Of a stretch of DNA of 5,831 nt, positions 1-5,659 are shown in pieces (position 1 is the first letter of the stretch; the number at the start of each line of letters is the position of its first letter). The stretch is from Phelpsiimicrobium sp043802125 (lineage in GTDB: Bacteria; Omnitrophota; Gorgyraeia; Velamenicoccales; Velamenicoccaceae). The position numbers and the translations under genes were made by a program. Where the stretch lies: NCBI GenBank assembly GCA_043802125.1, contig JAZDLG010000047.1, positions 1 through 5,831 on the forward strand. Direction: 5' to 3'. The notes under the pieces are model-generated. The model did not search any database and was not told where the DNA came from. It saw nothing but the letters and a program-made list of their open reading frames with translations.

Positions 1-1468
1 CTTCCAGCATATCAACAAACGTTCCAGTATCAACATCATAACCAACGTTCTTTTTCTCTAATTTCACCCTCTGGACAATTACTGAACCGTCCACAGCCGC
101 GTTAGCGGTCAATTGTCTAATAGGCTCTTCTAACGCCCTACGTATGATGTTAACGCCTACTTTTTCATCATCTTCAAGGCCTTTTATATTTTCCAGAGCA
201 GGGATGCATCTTAAAAACGCAACGCCGCCGCCAGGCACGATACCTTCCTGAACAGCCGCGCGTGTCGCGTGGAGCGCGTCTTCAACGCGCGCCTTTTTCT
301 CTTTCATCTCTGTCTCTGTAGCAGCGCCTACGTTGATAACAGCGACGCCGCCGGCAAGCTTCGCCAGCCTCTCCTGAAGTTTCTCCTTGTCGTAATCAGA
401 ATCGCTGTCATCTATCTGCTTTTTGATCTGCGCGATGCGTCCGTTAATGGCCTGCGTCTTGCCTGCGCCTTCTATAATAGTCGTATCATCTTTATCTATC
501 TTAATCCGTTTCGCCCTGCCTAATTCATCAATACCAACGTTCTCAAGCTTGATGCCTAAGTCCTCGGTGATGGCTTTACCGCCGGTCAATATCGCAATAT
601 CTTCTATCATGGAACGGCGCCTGTCGCCATAACCCGGGGCCTTTACCGCGCATACATTCAATGTCCCGCGGATCTTATTTACAACCAAAGTTGTCAAGGC
701 CTCGCCCTCCAGGTCTTCTGCGATGATCAAAAGAGGCTTGCCGGAATGAGCCACTTTCTCCAAAAGCGGCAAAAGCTCCTTGATCGCGGATATTTTTTTC
801 TCAAAAATAAGAATAAAAGGTTCCTCCAGGCTCGTCTCCATCTTCTCGGCATCTGTGACAAAATAGGGAGAAAGATATCCCTGGTCAAACTGCATGCCTT
901 CAACTACATCTAAAGTCGTCTGAGTGGATTTAGCCTCTTCAACCGTGATGACGCCGTCTTTTCCTACTTTATCCATGGCCTCGGCAATGTCAGAACCGAT
1001 CTTCTCGTCTCCGTTTGCGGCTATGGTAGCTACCTGCGCCACCTCTTTCTTATCCTTGATAGGTGTTGAAAGCTTCTTGAGTTCCTCAACTACGATCTCA
1101 ACGGCTTTCTCAATGCCTCTCTTTAATGCCATGGGATTGACGCCTGCGGTCACATTCTTTAAACCTTCGCGATATATGGACTCGGCAAGCACAGTCGCTG
1201 TCGTAGTCCCGTCGCCGGCAACGTCAGATGTCTTTTCAGCTACTTCCTTTACCATCTGAGCGCCCATATTCTCAAAGGGGTCTTCAAGTTCCACCTCTTT
1301 GGCAACCGTAACGCCATCTTTGGTAATGGTCGGTGAGCCAAACTTCTTATCCAATACAACATTTCTGCCTTTTGGGCCGAGCGTAATTTTCACGGCTTTC
1401 GCTAACTGCTCAACTCCGCGAAGGATCGCGCGCCTGGCCTCATCACTGAATAATAATTGTTTTGCCAT
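1..1468 (-). CDS. groEL: GroEL chaperonin (Hsp60), C-terminus cut by window edge
   Basis: Subunit of the cytosolic double-ring chaperonin that folds proteins in an ATP-driven cavity capped by GroES. The frame begins ATG at 1468 (MAKQLLFSDEARRAIL) and stays open for 489 codons to the left edge. GroEL is usually about 540 residues, so roughly the last 50 are missing. Visible signatures include the ATP-site segment TLGPKGRNV near residues 29-37, ITKDGVTVAKE near 48-58 with Asp51, and GDGTTT at 85-90. Near the cut end are EDALHATRAAV and VPGGGVA, the region carrying the catalytic Asp equivalent to E. coli Asp398, followed by VGYDVDTGTFVDMLE. No frameshift is seen. The start is fixed by an AAGGAGG site 5 nt upstream and by family alignment. 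It follows groES by 13 nt and must share its CIRCE-controlled promoter. Identification is essentially certain. Confidence 0.98.
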   Translation of the reverse strand, partial: MAKQLLFSDEARRAILRGVEQLAKAVKITLGPKGRNVVLDKKFGSPTITKDGVTVAKEVELEDPFENMGAQMVKEVAEKTSDVAGDGTTTATVLAESIYREGLKNVTAGVNPMALKRGIEKAVEIVVEELKKLSTPIKDKKEVAQVATIAANGDEKIGSDIAEAMDKVGKDGVITVEEAKSTQTTLDVVEGMQFDQGYLSPYFVTDAEKMETSLEEPFILIFEKKISAIKELLPLLEKVAHSGKPLLIIAEDLEGEALTTLVVNKIRGTLNVCAVKAPGYGDRRRSMIEDIAILTGGKAITEDLGIKLENVGIDELGRAKRIKIDKDDTTIIEGAGKTQAINGRIAQIKKQIDDSDSDYDKEKLQERLAKLAGGVAVINVGAATETEMKEKKARVEDALHATRAAVQEGIVPGGGVAFLRCIPALENIKGLEDDEKVGVNIIRRALEEPIRQLTANAAVDGSVIVQRVKLEKKNVGYDVDTGTFVDMLE

Positions 1469-1473
1469 TTGTT

Positions 1474-1480
1474 CCTCCTT
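1474..1480 (-). promoter_or_regulatory. groEL ribosome binding site
   Basis: On the minus strand this reads AAGGAGG, a full Shine-Dalgarno match, 5 nt before the groEL ATG. It fills most of the 13-nt gap after the groES stop, so groEL can start translation independently of groES. Confidence 0.9.
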
Positions 1481-1481
1481 T

Positions 1482-1775
1482 TTACTTCTTTATTATTGCC
1501 AAAATGTCTTCTTCGCGGACGATCAGATACTCTTCGCCATCCTTTGTCGTGACCTCAGTGCCTGAATACTTGCCGTAAAGGACAATATCGCCTACGGCGA
1601 CTTCAGGTTTTTGGACAGTCCCATTGTCTAATATCTTTCCTTTTCCTACTGCGACCACTTTGCCTTCTTGCGGTTTTTCTTTGACCGTATCAGGCAACAC
1701 AATGCCGCCTTTTGTCTTGGTCTCCGGATCCAATGGCTTAATAACGATCCTGTCTCCCAATGGTTGGTAATTCAT
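1482..1775 (-). CDS. groES: GroES co-chaperonin (Hsp10)
   Basis: Heptameric lid of the GroEL folding chamber. At 97 residues it has the normal family length. It opens MNYQPLGDRIVIKP, the usual N-terminal beta strand (PLGDRIVIKP). The GroEL-binding mobile loop lies at about residues 17-33, with the hydrophobic anchor IVL at 25-27 inside GGIVLP. The roof hairpin region is near GKGKILDNGT (44-53). The C-terminal half has VGDIVLYGKYSGTEV (61-75) and EYLIVREEDILAII (82-95), both typical. The start is set by a doubled AGGAGG site 5-8 nt upstream and by length. It is the first gene of the operon, 13 nt before groEL, behind a sigma-70 promoter and CIRCE operator. Nothing unusual is seen. Confidence 0.98.
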   Translation of the reverse strand: MNYQPLGDRIVIKPLDPETKTKGGIVLPDTVKEKPQEGKVVAVGKGKILDNGTVQKPEVAVGDIVLYGKYSGTEVTTKDGEEYLIVREEDILAIIKK

Positions 1776-1780
1776 AGCTT

Positions 1781-1789
1781 CCTCCTCCT
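1781..1789 (-). promoter_or_regulatory. groES ribosome binding site (doubled)
   Basis: The minus strand reads AGGAGGAGG, giving two overlapping AGGAGG registers 5 and 8 nt before the groES ATG. This is a very strong ribosome binding site, as expected for an abundant chaperonin. Confidence 0.88.
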
Positions 1790-1809
1790 GTTAATATTTT
1801 TATTGATTG

Positions 1810-1836
1810 TTAGCACTCCTATGGCACGAGTGCTAA
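1810..1836 (-). promoter_or_regulatory. CIRCE operator (HrcA binding site)
   Basis: Perfect inverted repeat TTAGCACTC, 9-nt spacer, GAGTGCTAA, matching the CIRCE consensus at every arm position and with the standard spacer. CIRCE is bound by the heat-shock repressor HrcA. It begins at the last base of the groES -10 box, so bound HrcA would block the transcription start, which should fall inside the operator near 1829. In the groES mRNA leader it could also form a hairpin. hrcA itself is not in the window, so its presence elsewhere in this genome is inferred. Confidence 0.97.
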
Positions 1837-1880
1837 TTCTAAAAGAATATGAAAAATTTGTCAAGAGTTTTTTTTATTAA
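1836..1880 (-). promoter_or_regulatory. groESL promoter, sigma-70 type, with A-rich upstream element
   Basis: On the minus strand there is a perfect -35 box TTGACA (1859-1864), a 17-bp spacer (1842-1858) and a -10 box TAGAAT (1836-1841, one mismatch to TATAAT). An 8-A run (1868-1875) lies just upstream of the -35 box and resembles an UP element. The predicted start is near 1829, giving a leader of about 54 nt. The promoter is strong by sequence and should be held off by HrcA at the adjoining CIRCE. Confidence 0.88.
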
Positions 1881-1910
1881 GGTTCGACCTCCCCGCAGAA
1901 CCCGCATTGG

Positions 1911-1937
1911 TCCAGCTAACGCTGGATTTCACTAAAA
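1911..1937. repeat. Hairpin-plus-TTTCACT intergenic repeat, copy 1
   Basis: On the plus strand a 6-bp stem TCCAGC / GCTGGA with loop TAAC is followed at once by TTTCACTAAAA. The same layout recurs at 2812-2838 with one compensatory base-pair change in the stem. No T-run follows the hairpin on either strand, so it is not a classic intrinsic terminator. The function is unknown. A dispersed palindromic repeat is the likeliest reading. Confidence 0.55.
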
Positions 1938-1956
1938 TGGACAATATTGTGTTTAA

Positions 1957-1986
1957 ATTTCGCTAAACTAAAGCATTATGGTGCTC
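1957..1986. repeat. 30-bp diverged intergenic repeat, copy 1
   Basis: Matches 2827-2856 at 23 of 30 positions without gaps, counted by hand. On the minus strand the shared core is GARCACCNNAATGYTTTA followed by RTTYAGYGAAAT. It starts 11 bp past the coaX stop in the transcript direction. A weaker related unit (ATTTCACTAAAA and onward) precedes it on the plus strand from 1926, so this spacer may hold two diverged units. Confidence 0.45.
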
Positions 1987-1997
1987 AATTTTTTATC

Positions 1998-2765
1998 TTA
2001 GGTGGATTGGCTTTTGAAGATAAGCGCGAGGCCTTTTAGAATGAGGAACTCTTCTATCACGGAGAGGTAGGAAGAATAGGGCCGGATCAACTCAGCGTCT
2101 CCTCCGGTGGTAATTACTTTAAAATTTCTACACTCTTTTGCCATAAGCCTTTTTATAATACATTCACACATTCCGGCTGCGCCGTAAACAATGCCTGCCC
2201 TGATGCTTGAAACCGTATCTCTACCGATAGTCTCAATAGGTTTTGAAAGCTCAACATACGGCAGAAGCGCTGTCTTTTTATGCAGAGCTTCCTGCATTAA
2301 TTTTAAGCCCGGGCATATAAGGCCGCCTGTGTATTCGGATTTTTTTGACACTATGTCAAATGTTATGGCCGTTCCGAAATCAACGATAATTATCCCAGGG
2401 CCGAACATCTTCAAGCCCGCATACGCATTCACAAGCCTGTCCTGGCCGACCTGGCTGGGTATACGATACCTATTTATAATAGGCACGGCAACACCGTAGC
2501 CAATGACAACCACTTCTTTTCTAAAAAAATGGCTGAAAACAGATACGAGGTTCTTCTTTATGGCCGGGACAACACTGCAGGCGTATACGGCTTCAATGTC
2601 TTTTTCCTGGGCGCGGATATCTCCGAACTTTGAGCGCAGAGCCGCAATCGCGCTTCTCCTGGATCTTAACAGTGTCGTCGGGAATTTTGCAGAGCGCAAG
2701 ACTAAAGAATCCTTTAAGACCCCCACTGTCACGTTTGTATTTCCTACGTCTACGGCTATCAGCAT
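1998..2765 (-). CDS. coaX: Type III pantothenate kinase
   Basis: Phosphorylates pantothenate with ATP in the first step of coenzyme A synthesis. It belongs to the ASKHA-fold CoaX family, which is resistant to CoA feedback and needs a monovalent cation. Length 255 residues, normal for the family. The N-terminal phosphate motif is DVGNTN (6-11). The motif IPSQVGQDRLVNAYAG (102-117) contains the catalytic Asp109 of GQDR. VDFGTAITFD (128-137) carries the second phosphate-binding Asp129. GGLICPGLKL (147-156) and TTGGDAELI (219-227) complete the fold. The start is fixed because the first strand MLIAVDVGNT begins at the ATG. No Shine-Dalgarno sequence lies upstream, but a TAA ends 4 nt before the ATG and closes what looks like a second copy of the birA tail. 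It lies downstream of birA, a common partner and in some bacteria a fusion partner. Confidence 0.97.
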   Translation of the reverse strand: MLIAVDVGNTNVTVGVLKDSLVLRSAKFPTTLLRSRRSAIAALRSKFGDIRAQEKDIEAVYACSVVPAIKKNLVSVFSHFFRKEVVVIGYGVAVPIINRYRIPSQVGQDRLVNAYAGLKMFGPGIIIVDFGTAITFDIVSKKSEYTGGLICPGLKLMQEALHKKTALLPYVELSKPIETIGRDTVSSIRAGIVYGAAGMCECIIKRLMAKECRNFKVITTGGDAELIRPYSSYLSVIEEFLILKGLALIFKSQST

Positions 2766-2775
2766 ATTTTTACAA

Positions 2776-2796
2776 CTTTGTCAGGTGCCCAGAGGA
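2776..2796 (-). repeat. Second copy of the birA 3' end (SSGHLTK codons)
   Basis: On the minus strand these seven codons read SSGHLTK, followed by TTG and TAA. They match the birA codons at 2914-2934. The four base differences over the seven codons are all third-position and synonymous. The two flanking codons upstream are conservative (Glu-Ile here, Lys-Val in birA). The offset is exactly 138 bp, a multiple of three. A chance match cannot be excluded for so short a segment, but its position at the end of birA and before coaX makes a duplicated gene end more likely. Confidence 0.5.
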
Positions 2797-2811
2797 TATT
2801 TCCTTGTTCGC

Positions 2812-2838
2812 TCCCGCCTTCGCGGGATTTCACTGAAT
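2812..2838. repeat. Hairpin-plus-TTTCACT intergenic repeat, copy 2
   Basis: Stem TCCCGC / GCGGGA with loop CTTC on the plus strand, followed directly by TTTCACTGAAT. Compared with 1911-1937 the stem differs at one base pair, C2815-G2824 here against A1914-T1923 there, so pairing is kept. The adjoining sequence continues into the 30-bp repeat at 2827-2856. Confidence 0.55.
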
Positions 2839-2856
2839 TAAAACATTGAGGTGTTC
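2827..2856. repeat. 30-bp diverged intergenic repeat, copy 2
   Basis: The partner of 1957-1986, with 23 of 30 ungapped identities. It continues directly from the hairpin repeat at 2812-2827, so the hairpin and this segment probably form one element of about 45 bp. Confidence 0.45.
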
Positions 2857-2884
2857 AACCCGCTCACAAGGACTGCGCTAAATA

Positions 2885-2899
2885 TGCGCCTACGGCGCA
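2885..2899. repeat. Short GC-rich hairpin just after birA stop
   Basis: Perfect 6-bp stem TGCGCC / GGCGCA with a 3-nt loop, starting 2 nt past the birA TAA in the transcript direction. No T-run follows, so a terminator role is doubtful. It could slow 3' exonucleases or be one end of the inserted repeat. Confidence 0.4.
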
Positions 2900-2901
2900 C
2901 A

Positions 2902-3702
2902 TTAAGGTTCTTGTTTTGTCAGATGCCCCGAAGAAACTTTTTCTATGAACCCATTATCACGCCTAATTATCAAACTTCCGTTTTCGTCAAAATCAACGGC
3001 ATACCCTTCAACTTCCCTGTCTTCCCAACTGACCCTTACGCGGCCGCCAAGGATAAGGCCGGAATATTCTTTTACTTTTTGGATAATGTCCATGAATCTA
3101 TGCTGCAGCAGAAGCGCGTAAAAATGATCTATCTTCTTTATAATTATATGGGATAAATCCGCAATGTCAAACTCTCTTGTCATAGCTTCTTTCAATGAGA
3201 TCGCATCTTTAGGGAGATCTCCCTTGGCCATATTGACGTTCAACCCTACTCCGACCACGATATAGTTTACCCTATCTTCAAGCAGGCTCAACTCTGTCAG
3301 AATACCGCAGACTTTTTTTTCGCCAAGCAAAACGTCATTGGGCCATTTTATCCGGACATCCTCAACGTGCATCTCTGTTAAGGCTGTTGCCACAGCGAGA
3401 GCCATGGTCAGAGTGACGCGCGAGGCCCGCTCTACAGGCATATCAGGACGGAGAATGAAAGAAAAATACAGGCCTTTTCCATACGGCGAGACCCATGACT
3501 TCCCCAAGCGCCCCTTTCCCTGGGTCTGGCCCTTGGCAAAGATAACGCTCCCTTCCGGCTCATTGTTATGCGCCAAAAAGTGAGCCAGGTCATTTGTTGA
3601 AGTAACAAGGTCATAGGCATAGATCTTTTTACCTACAAACTTTGTCCCTAAGCTCGTCTTATCTTGCTGTCTTTTAAATACCCTGGTTATGCCTTCGTCC
3701 AT
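2902..3702 (-). CDS. birA: Biotin protein ligase, short form without DNA-binding domain
   Basis: Activates biotin with ATP and attaches it to the carrier protein of biotin enzymes, chiefly acetyl-CoA carboxylase. From the ATG at 3702 it is 266 residues: STND at 35-38, the biotin/ATP loop QGKGRLGKSW (61-70, a variant of GRGRRGR), KWPND (119-123), KVCGILTE (130-137), VGVGLNVN (150-157), and a C-terminal SH3-like domain from about 215. E. coli BirA carries an N-terminal winged-helix repressor domain. It is absent here, so this enzyme probably does not repress biotin genes directly. The frame is open upstream to a TTG at 3744 and has another ATG at 3720. I prefer 3702 because an AAAAGG lies 4 nt before it and the overlap with uvrB is smallest (29 nt). 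The tail SSGHLTKQEP has a near copy before coaX. Confidence 0.93.
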   Translation of the reverse strand: MDEGITRVFKRQQDKTSLGTKFVGKKIYAYDLVTSTNDLAHFLAHNNEPEGSVIFAKGQTQGKGRLGKSWVSPYGKGLYFSFILRPDMPVERASRVTLTMALAVATALTEMHVEDVRIKWPNDVLLGEKKVCGILTELSLLEDRVNYIVVGVGLNVNMAKGDLPKDAISLKEAMTREFDIADLSHIIIKKIDHFYALLLQHRFMDIIQKVKEYSGLILGGRVRVSWEDREVEGYAVDFDENGSLIIRRDNGFIEKVSSGHLTKQEP

Positions 3703-5659
3703 ATAGCCTTTTAATTTCATCCCTAAGGGCGGCTGCTTCCTCAAATTTCAGATTGCGCGCCGCGAGTTCCATATCATGCTGTAGAAGTGAAATAAGCGAA
3801 TCAAATTCAAATTCATCTTTATTCTGGCCTGAAAGCCGGGCAAGATATTTTTCTGCCTCTTCTTCTTCTTTCAAACTTTCGTTGATCTCTTTGATGATGG
3901 TTGAGGAAGTAATGTGGTGTTTAAAATTGTGTTCCAGCTGTATCTTTCTGCGGCGGTTGCCTTCGTTTATCGCCATTTGCATGGAAGGCGTCATAGTATC
4001 CGCGTACATGACTACCTGGCCGTTGATATTTCTGGCTGCGCGTCCCGATAACTGTATAAGAGAAACGCCGGAACGCAAAAATCCTTCCTTATCAGCGTCT
4101 AAAATAGCAACGAGCGAAACCTCGGGCAGATCAAGGCCTTCGCGCAAAAGATTGACGCCAACAAGGCAATCAAAATCTTTCTTCCGTAATTGCCTTAAGA
4201 TCTCAATGCGTTCAATAGTATGAATATCAGAATGGAGATAGCGGACGGCCAGCCCCTTATCTTCTAAATACTGGCTTAGGTCTTCGGCCATCTTCTTTGT
4301 CAGCGTCGTCACCAAAACACGCTCATTTTTCCTGGCGCGCTCGCGTATAAGCGCTTCCAAGTCTTCAATCTGTCCTTTAGTGTTTTTTACGATGACCTCC
4401 GGGTCTGGTATACCCGTTGGCCTGATGACCTGTTCAGCGCTAATGCCGCCTGACTTTTTGATTTCGTAAGAACTGGGTGTCGCGGAAACAAAGACCTCTT
4501 GCTTGACCAGGCTTTCAAACTCTTCAAACTTCAGAGGCCTGTTGTCTAAGCACGAAGGCAACCTGAATCCGAAATCCACCAACACTTCCTTACGCGCTTT
4601 ATCCCCCTCATACATTCCGCGGATCTGTGGAATGGTCACATGACTCTCGTCTACAAATACTAAAAAATCGTCAGCAAAATAATCCAGAAGGCATGACGGC
4701 CTTGAACCCGGGGCGCGAAAAGATAAATGCCGGGAATAATTCTCTATGCCATGGCAATACCCGGCTTCTTTCAACATCTCCATGTCGTATTTGGTGCGGC
4801 TCTCCAAGCGCTGCGCTTGGAGGAGCTTGTTCTGGCTCCTTAATTCCCGCAGCCTGTCATCCAATTCGGATAAGATACACCTGCTGGCCTCGTCAATTGC
4901 CTCTTGAGATACGATGTAATGCTTAGCAGGATATATGCCGATCTTTTCAAGATCGCAAAGCTTTTTACCTGAGACAGGGTCTATTTCATAGATCTTGGCA
5001 ATTTCATCAAAAGCAAGTTCCAGGCGGACAGCTTTTTGGGAATAAGCCGGAAAGACATCAACCACGTCGCCTTTTACCCGTATCTTACCTCTTATAAATT
5101 CAACATCGTTGCGTTCATACTGTATGCCTATAAGCTTTTTTATAACGTCGTTGCGGCTGACAGACTGGCCAATCTCTAGGAATACCATAAACTCCGCGTA
5201 ATCCTTCGGGCTTCCCAAATTGTAAATACAAGAAACTGAAGCAACGATAAGTGTGTCAGGACGCGACAAAAGCGATGTAGTTGAAGACAGCCTCAAGCGG
5301 TCAAGGCGGTCGTTGATGGAAGAATCTTTTTCAATATACGTGTCTGTCGCCGGGATATATGCTTCTGGCTGATAATAATCATAGTAGCTGACAAAATACT
5401 CAACGGCGTTTTCAGGAAAAAATTCTTTGAATTCAAAATATAGTTGCGCGGCTAAGGTCTTATTGTGAGAAATAACAAGTGTGGGCTTATTTATCTTCTC
5501 AATAACGTTCGCCATGGTAAACGTCTTACCCGAGCCTGTAACGCCCAAAAGTGTTTGATACCGCTTTTTGCCGGCAGACAGGCCCGCCGCCAGTTTTTCT
5601 ATGGCCTGCGCCTGATCCCCCGCTGTCTTAAATTTGCTTTTAAGTTTAAATTTCGGCAT
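3674..5659 (-). CDS. uvrB: UvrABC excinuclease subunit B
   Basis: Damage-verifying helicase-like subunit of nucleotide excision repair. It is loaded by UvrA, then recruits UvrC for incision. Length 661 residues, normal for the family. Walker A GVTGSGKT (39-46), the DNA-clamping beta-hairpin YYDYYQPEAYIP (92-103), Walker B with DESH (337-340), motif III SATP (392-395), LREGLDLPEV (505-514) and DADKEGFLRS (521-530), and motif VI QLSGRAARN (536-544) are all present. The UVR domain that contacts UvrC is at about 617-652 (LKFEEAAALRDEIKRL). The usual TIGRAARN is LSGRAARN here; the arginines are kept. ATG 5659 fits the family N-terminus (F-K-T-AGDQ), but no good Shine-Dalgarno sequence is visible. 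Its first 89 bases are repeated in inverted orientation at the right edge. Its 3' end overlaps birA. Confidence 0.97.
   Translation of the reverse strand: MPKFKLKSKFKTAGDQAQAIEKLAAGLSAGKKRYQTLLGVTGSGKTFTMANVIEKINKPTLVISHNKTLAAQLYFEFKEFFPENAVEYFVSYYDYYQPEAYIPATDTYIEKDSSINDRLDRLRLSSTTSLLSRPDTLIVASVSCIYNLGSPKDYAEFMVFLEIGQSVSRNDVIKKLIGIQYERNDVEFIRGKIRVKGDVVDVFPAYSQKAVRLELAFDEIAKIYEIDPVSGKKLCDLEKIGIYPAKHYIVSQEAIDEASRCILSELDDRLRELRSQNKLLQAQRLESRTKYDMEMLKEAGYCHGIENYSRHLSFRAPGSRPSCLLDYFADDFLVFVDESHVTIPQIRGMYEGDKARKEVLVDFGFRLPSCLDNRPLKFEEFESLVKQEVFVSATPSSYEIKKSGGISAEQVIRPTGIPDPEVIVKNTKGQIEDLEALIRERARKNERVLVTTLTKKMAEDLSQYLEDKGLAVRYLHSDIHTIERIEILRQLRKKDFDCLVGVNLLREGLDLPEVSLVAILDADKEGFLRSGVSLIQLSGRAARNINGQVVMYADTMTPSMQMAINEGNRRRKIQLEHNFKHHITSSTIIKEINESLKEEEEAEKYLARLSGQNKDEFEFDSLISLLQHDMELAARNLKFEEAAALRDEIKRLYGRRHNQGI
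4801..4823. repeat. 21-bp near-perfect palindrome inside uvrB
   Basis: The stretch 4802-4822 is an odd palindrome with two 10-bp arms around a single central base, or a 9-bp stem with a 3-nt loop if folded. It encodes LQAQRLE (residues 280-286), a segment conserved in UvrB, so it may be a by-product of codon choice. In RNA it would form a stable stem. Confidence 0.7.

Larger units (their letters stand above)
2766..2901 (-). other. birA-coaX spacer: probable small insertion flanked by birA-tail copies
   Basis: This 136-bp spacer carries a hairpin near each end (2812-2827 and 2885-2899) and one copy of a repeat also found upstream of groES. Its coaX-proximal end, 2776-2796, encodes SSGHLTK in the same frame as birA, then Leu and a TAA. 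The same seven residues end birA at 2914-2934, 138 bp away. I infer an insertion or recombination at the 3' end of a birA gene that once ended next to coaX. No promoter or T-run terminator is convincing here, so readthrough from birA into coaX is likely. Confidence 0.45.

Noticed and set aside
269..1565. Several plus-strand open frames opposite groEL and groES
   Set aside because: They lie wholly antisense to strongly conserved genes, show no family motifs and have no ribosome binding sites. They are shadows of the coding strand.
1879..1925. GGTTCGA resembling a tRNA T-loop followed by CCCCGCA
   Set aside because: No matching T-stem, acceptor or anticodon arm can be folded around it, and no CCA end fits.
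1941..1950. Perfect 10-bp palindrome ACAATATTGT as an operator
   Set aside because: Short AT-rich palindromes are common in spacers. There is no second copy and no matching promoter position.
1865..1997. Intrinsic terminator for coaX
   Set aside because: Hairpins are present (1911-1926) but no U-run follows in the transcript direction. The T-run at 1868-1875 is on the opposite strand and sits upstream of the groES promoter as an A-tract.
2766..2901. Separate promoter for coaX
   Set aside because: The TTGAAC near 2855 has no -10 box at acceptable spacing.
2191..3156. Plus-strand open frames opposite coaX and birA
   Set aside because: Antisense to genes with full motif sets. Their composition mirrors the reverse complement of the real proteins.
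3703..3744. Longer birA start at TTG 3744 or ATG 3720
   Set aside because: Both give a deeper overlap with uvrB and lack a properly spaced ribosome binding site. The extra residues match nothing I know in the family. The ATG at 3720 remains possible.
3753..4926. Plus-strand open frames opposite uvrB
   Set aside because: Low-complexity Ser/Arg-rich translations typical of antisense frames, with no recognisable domains.
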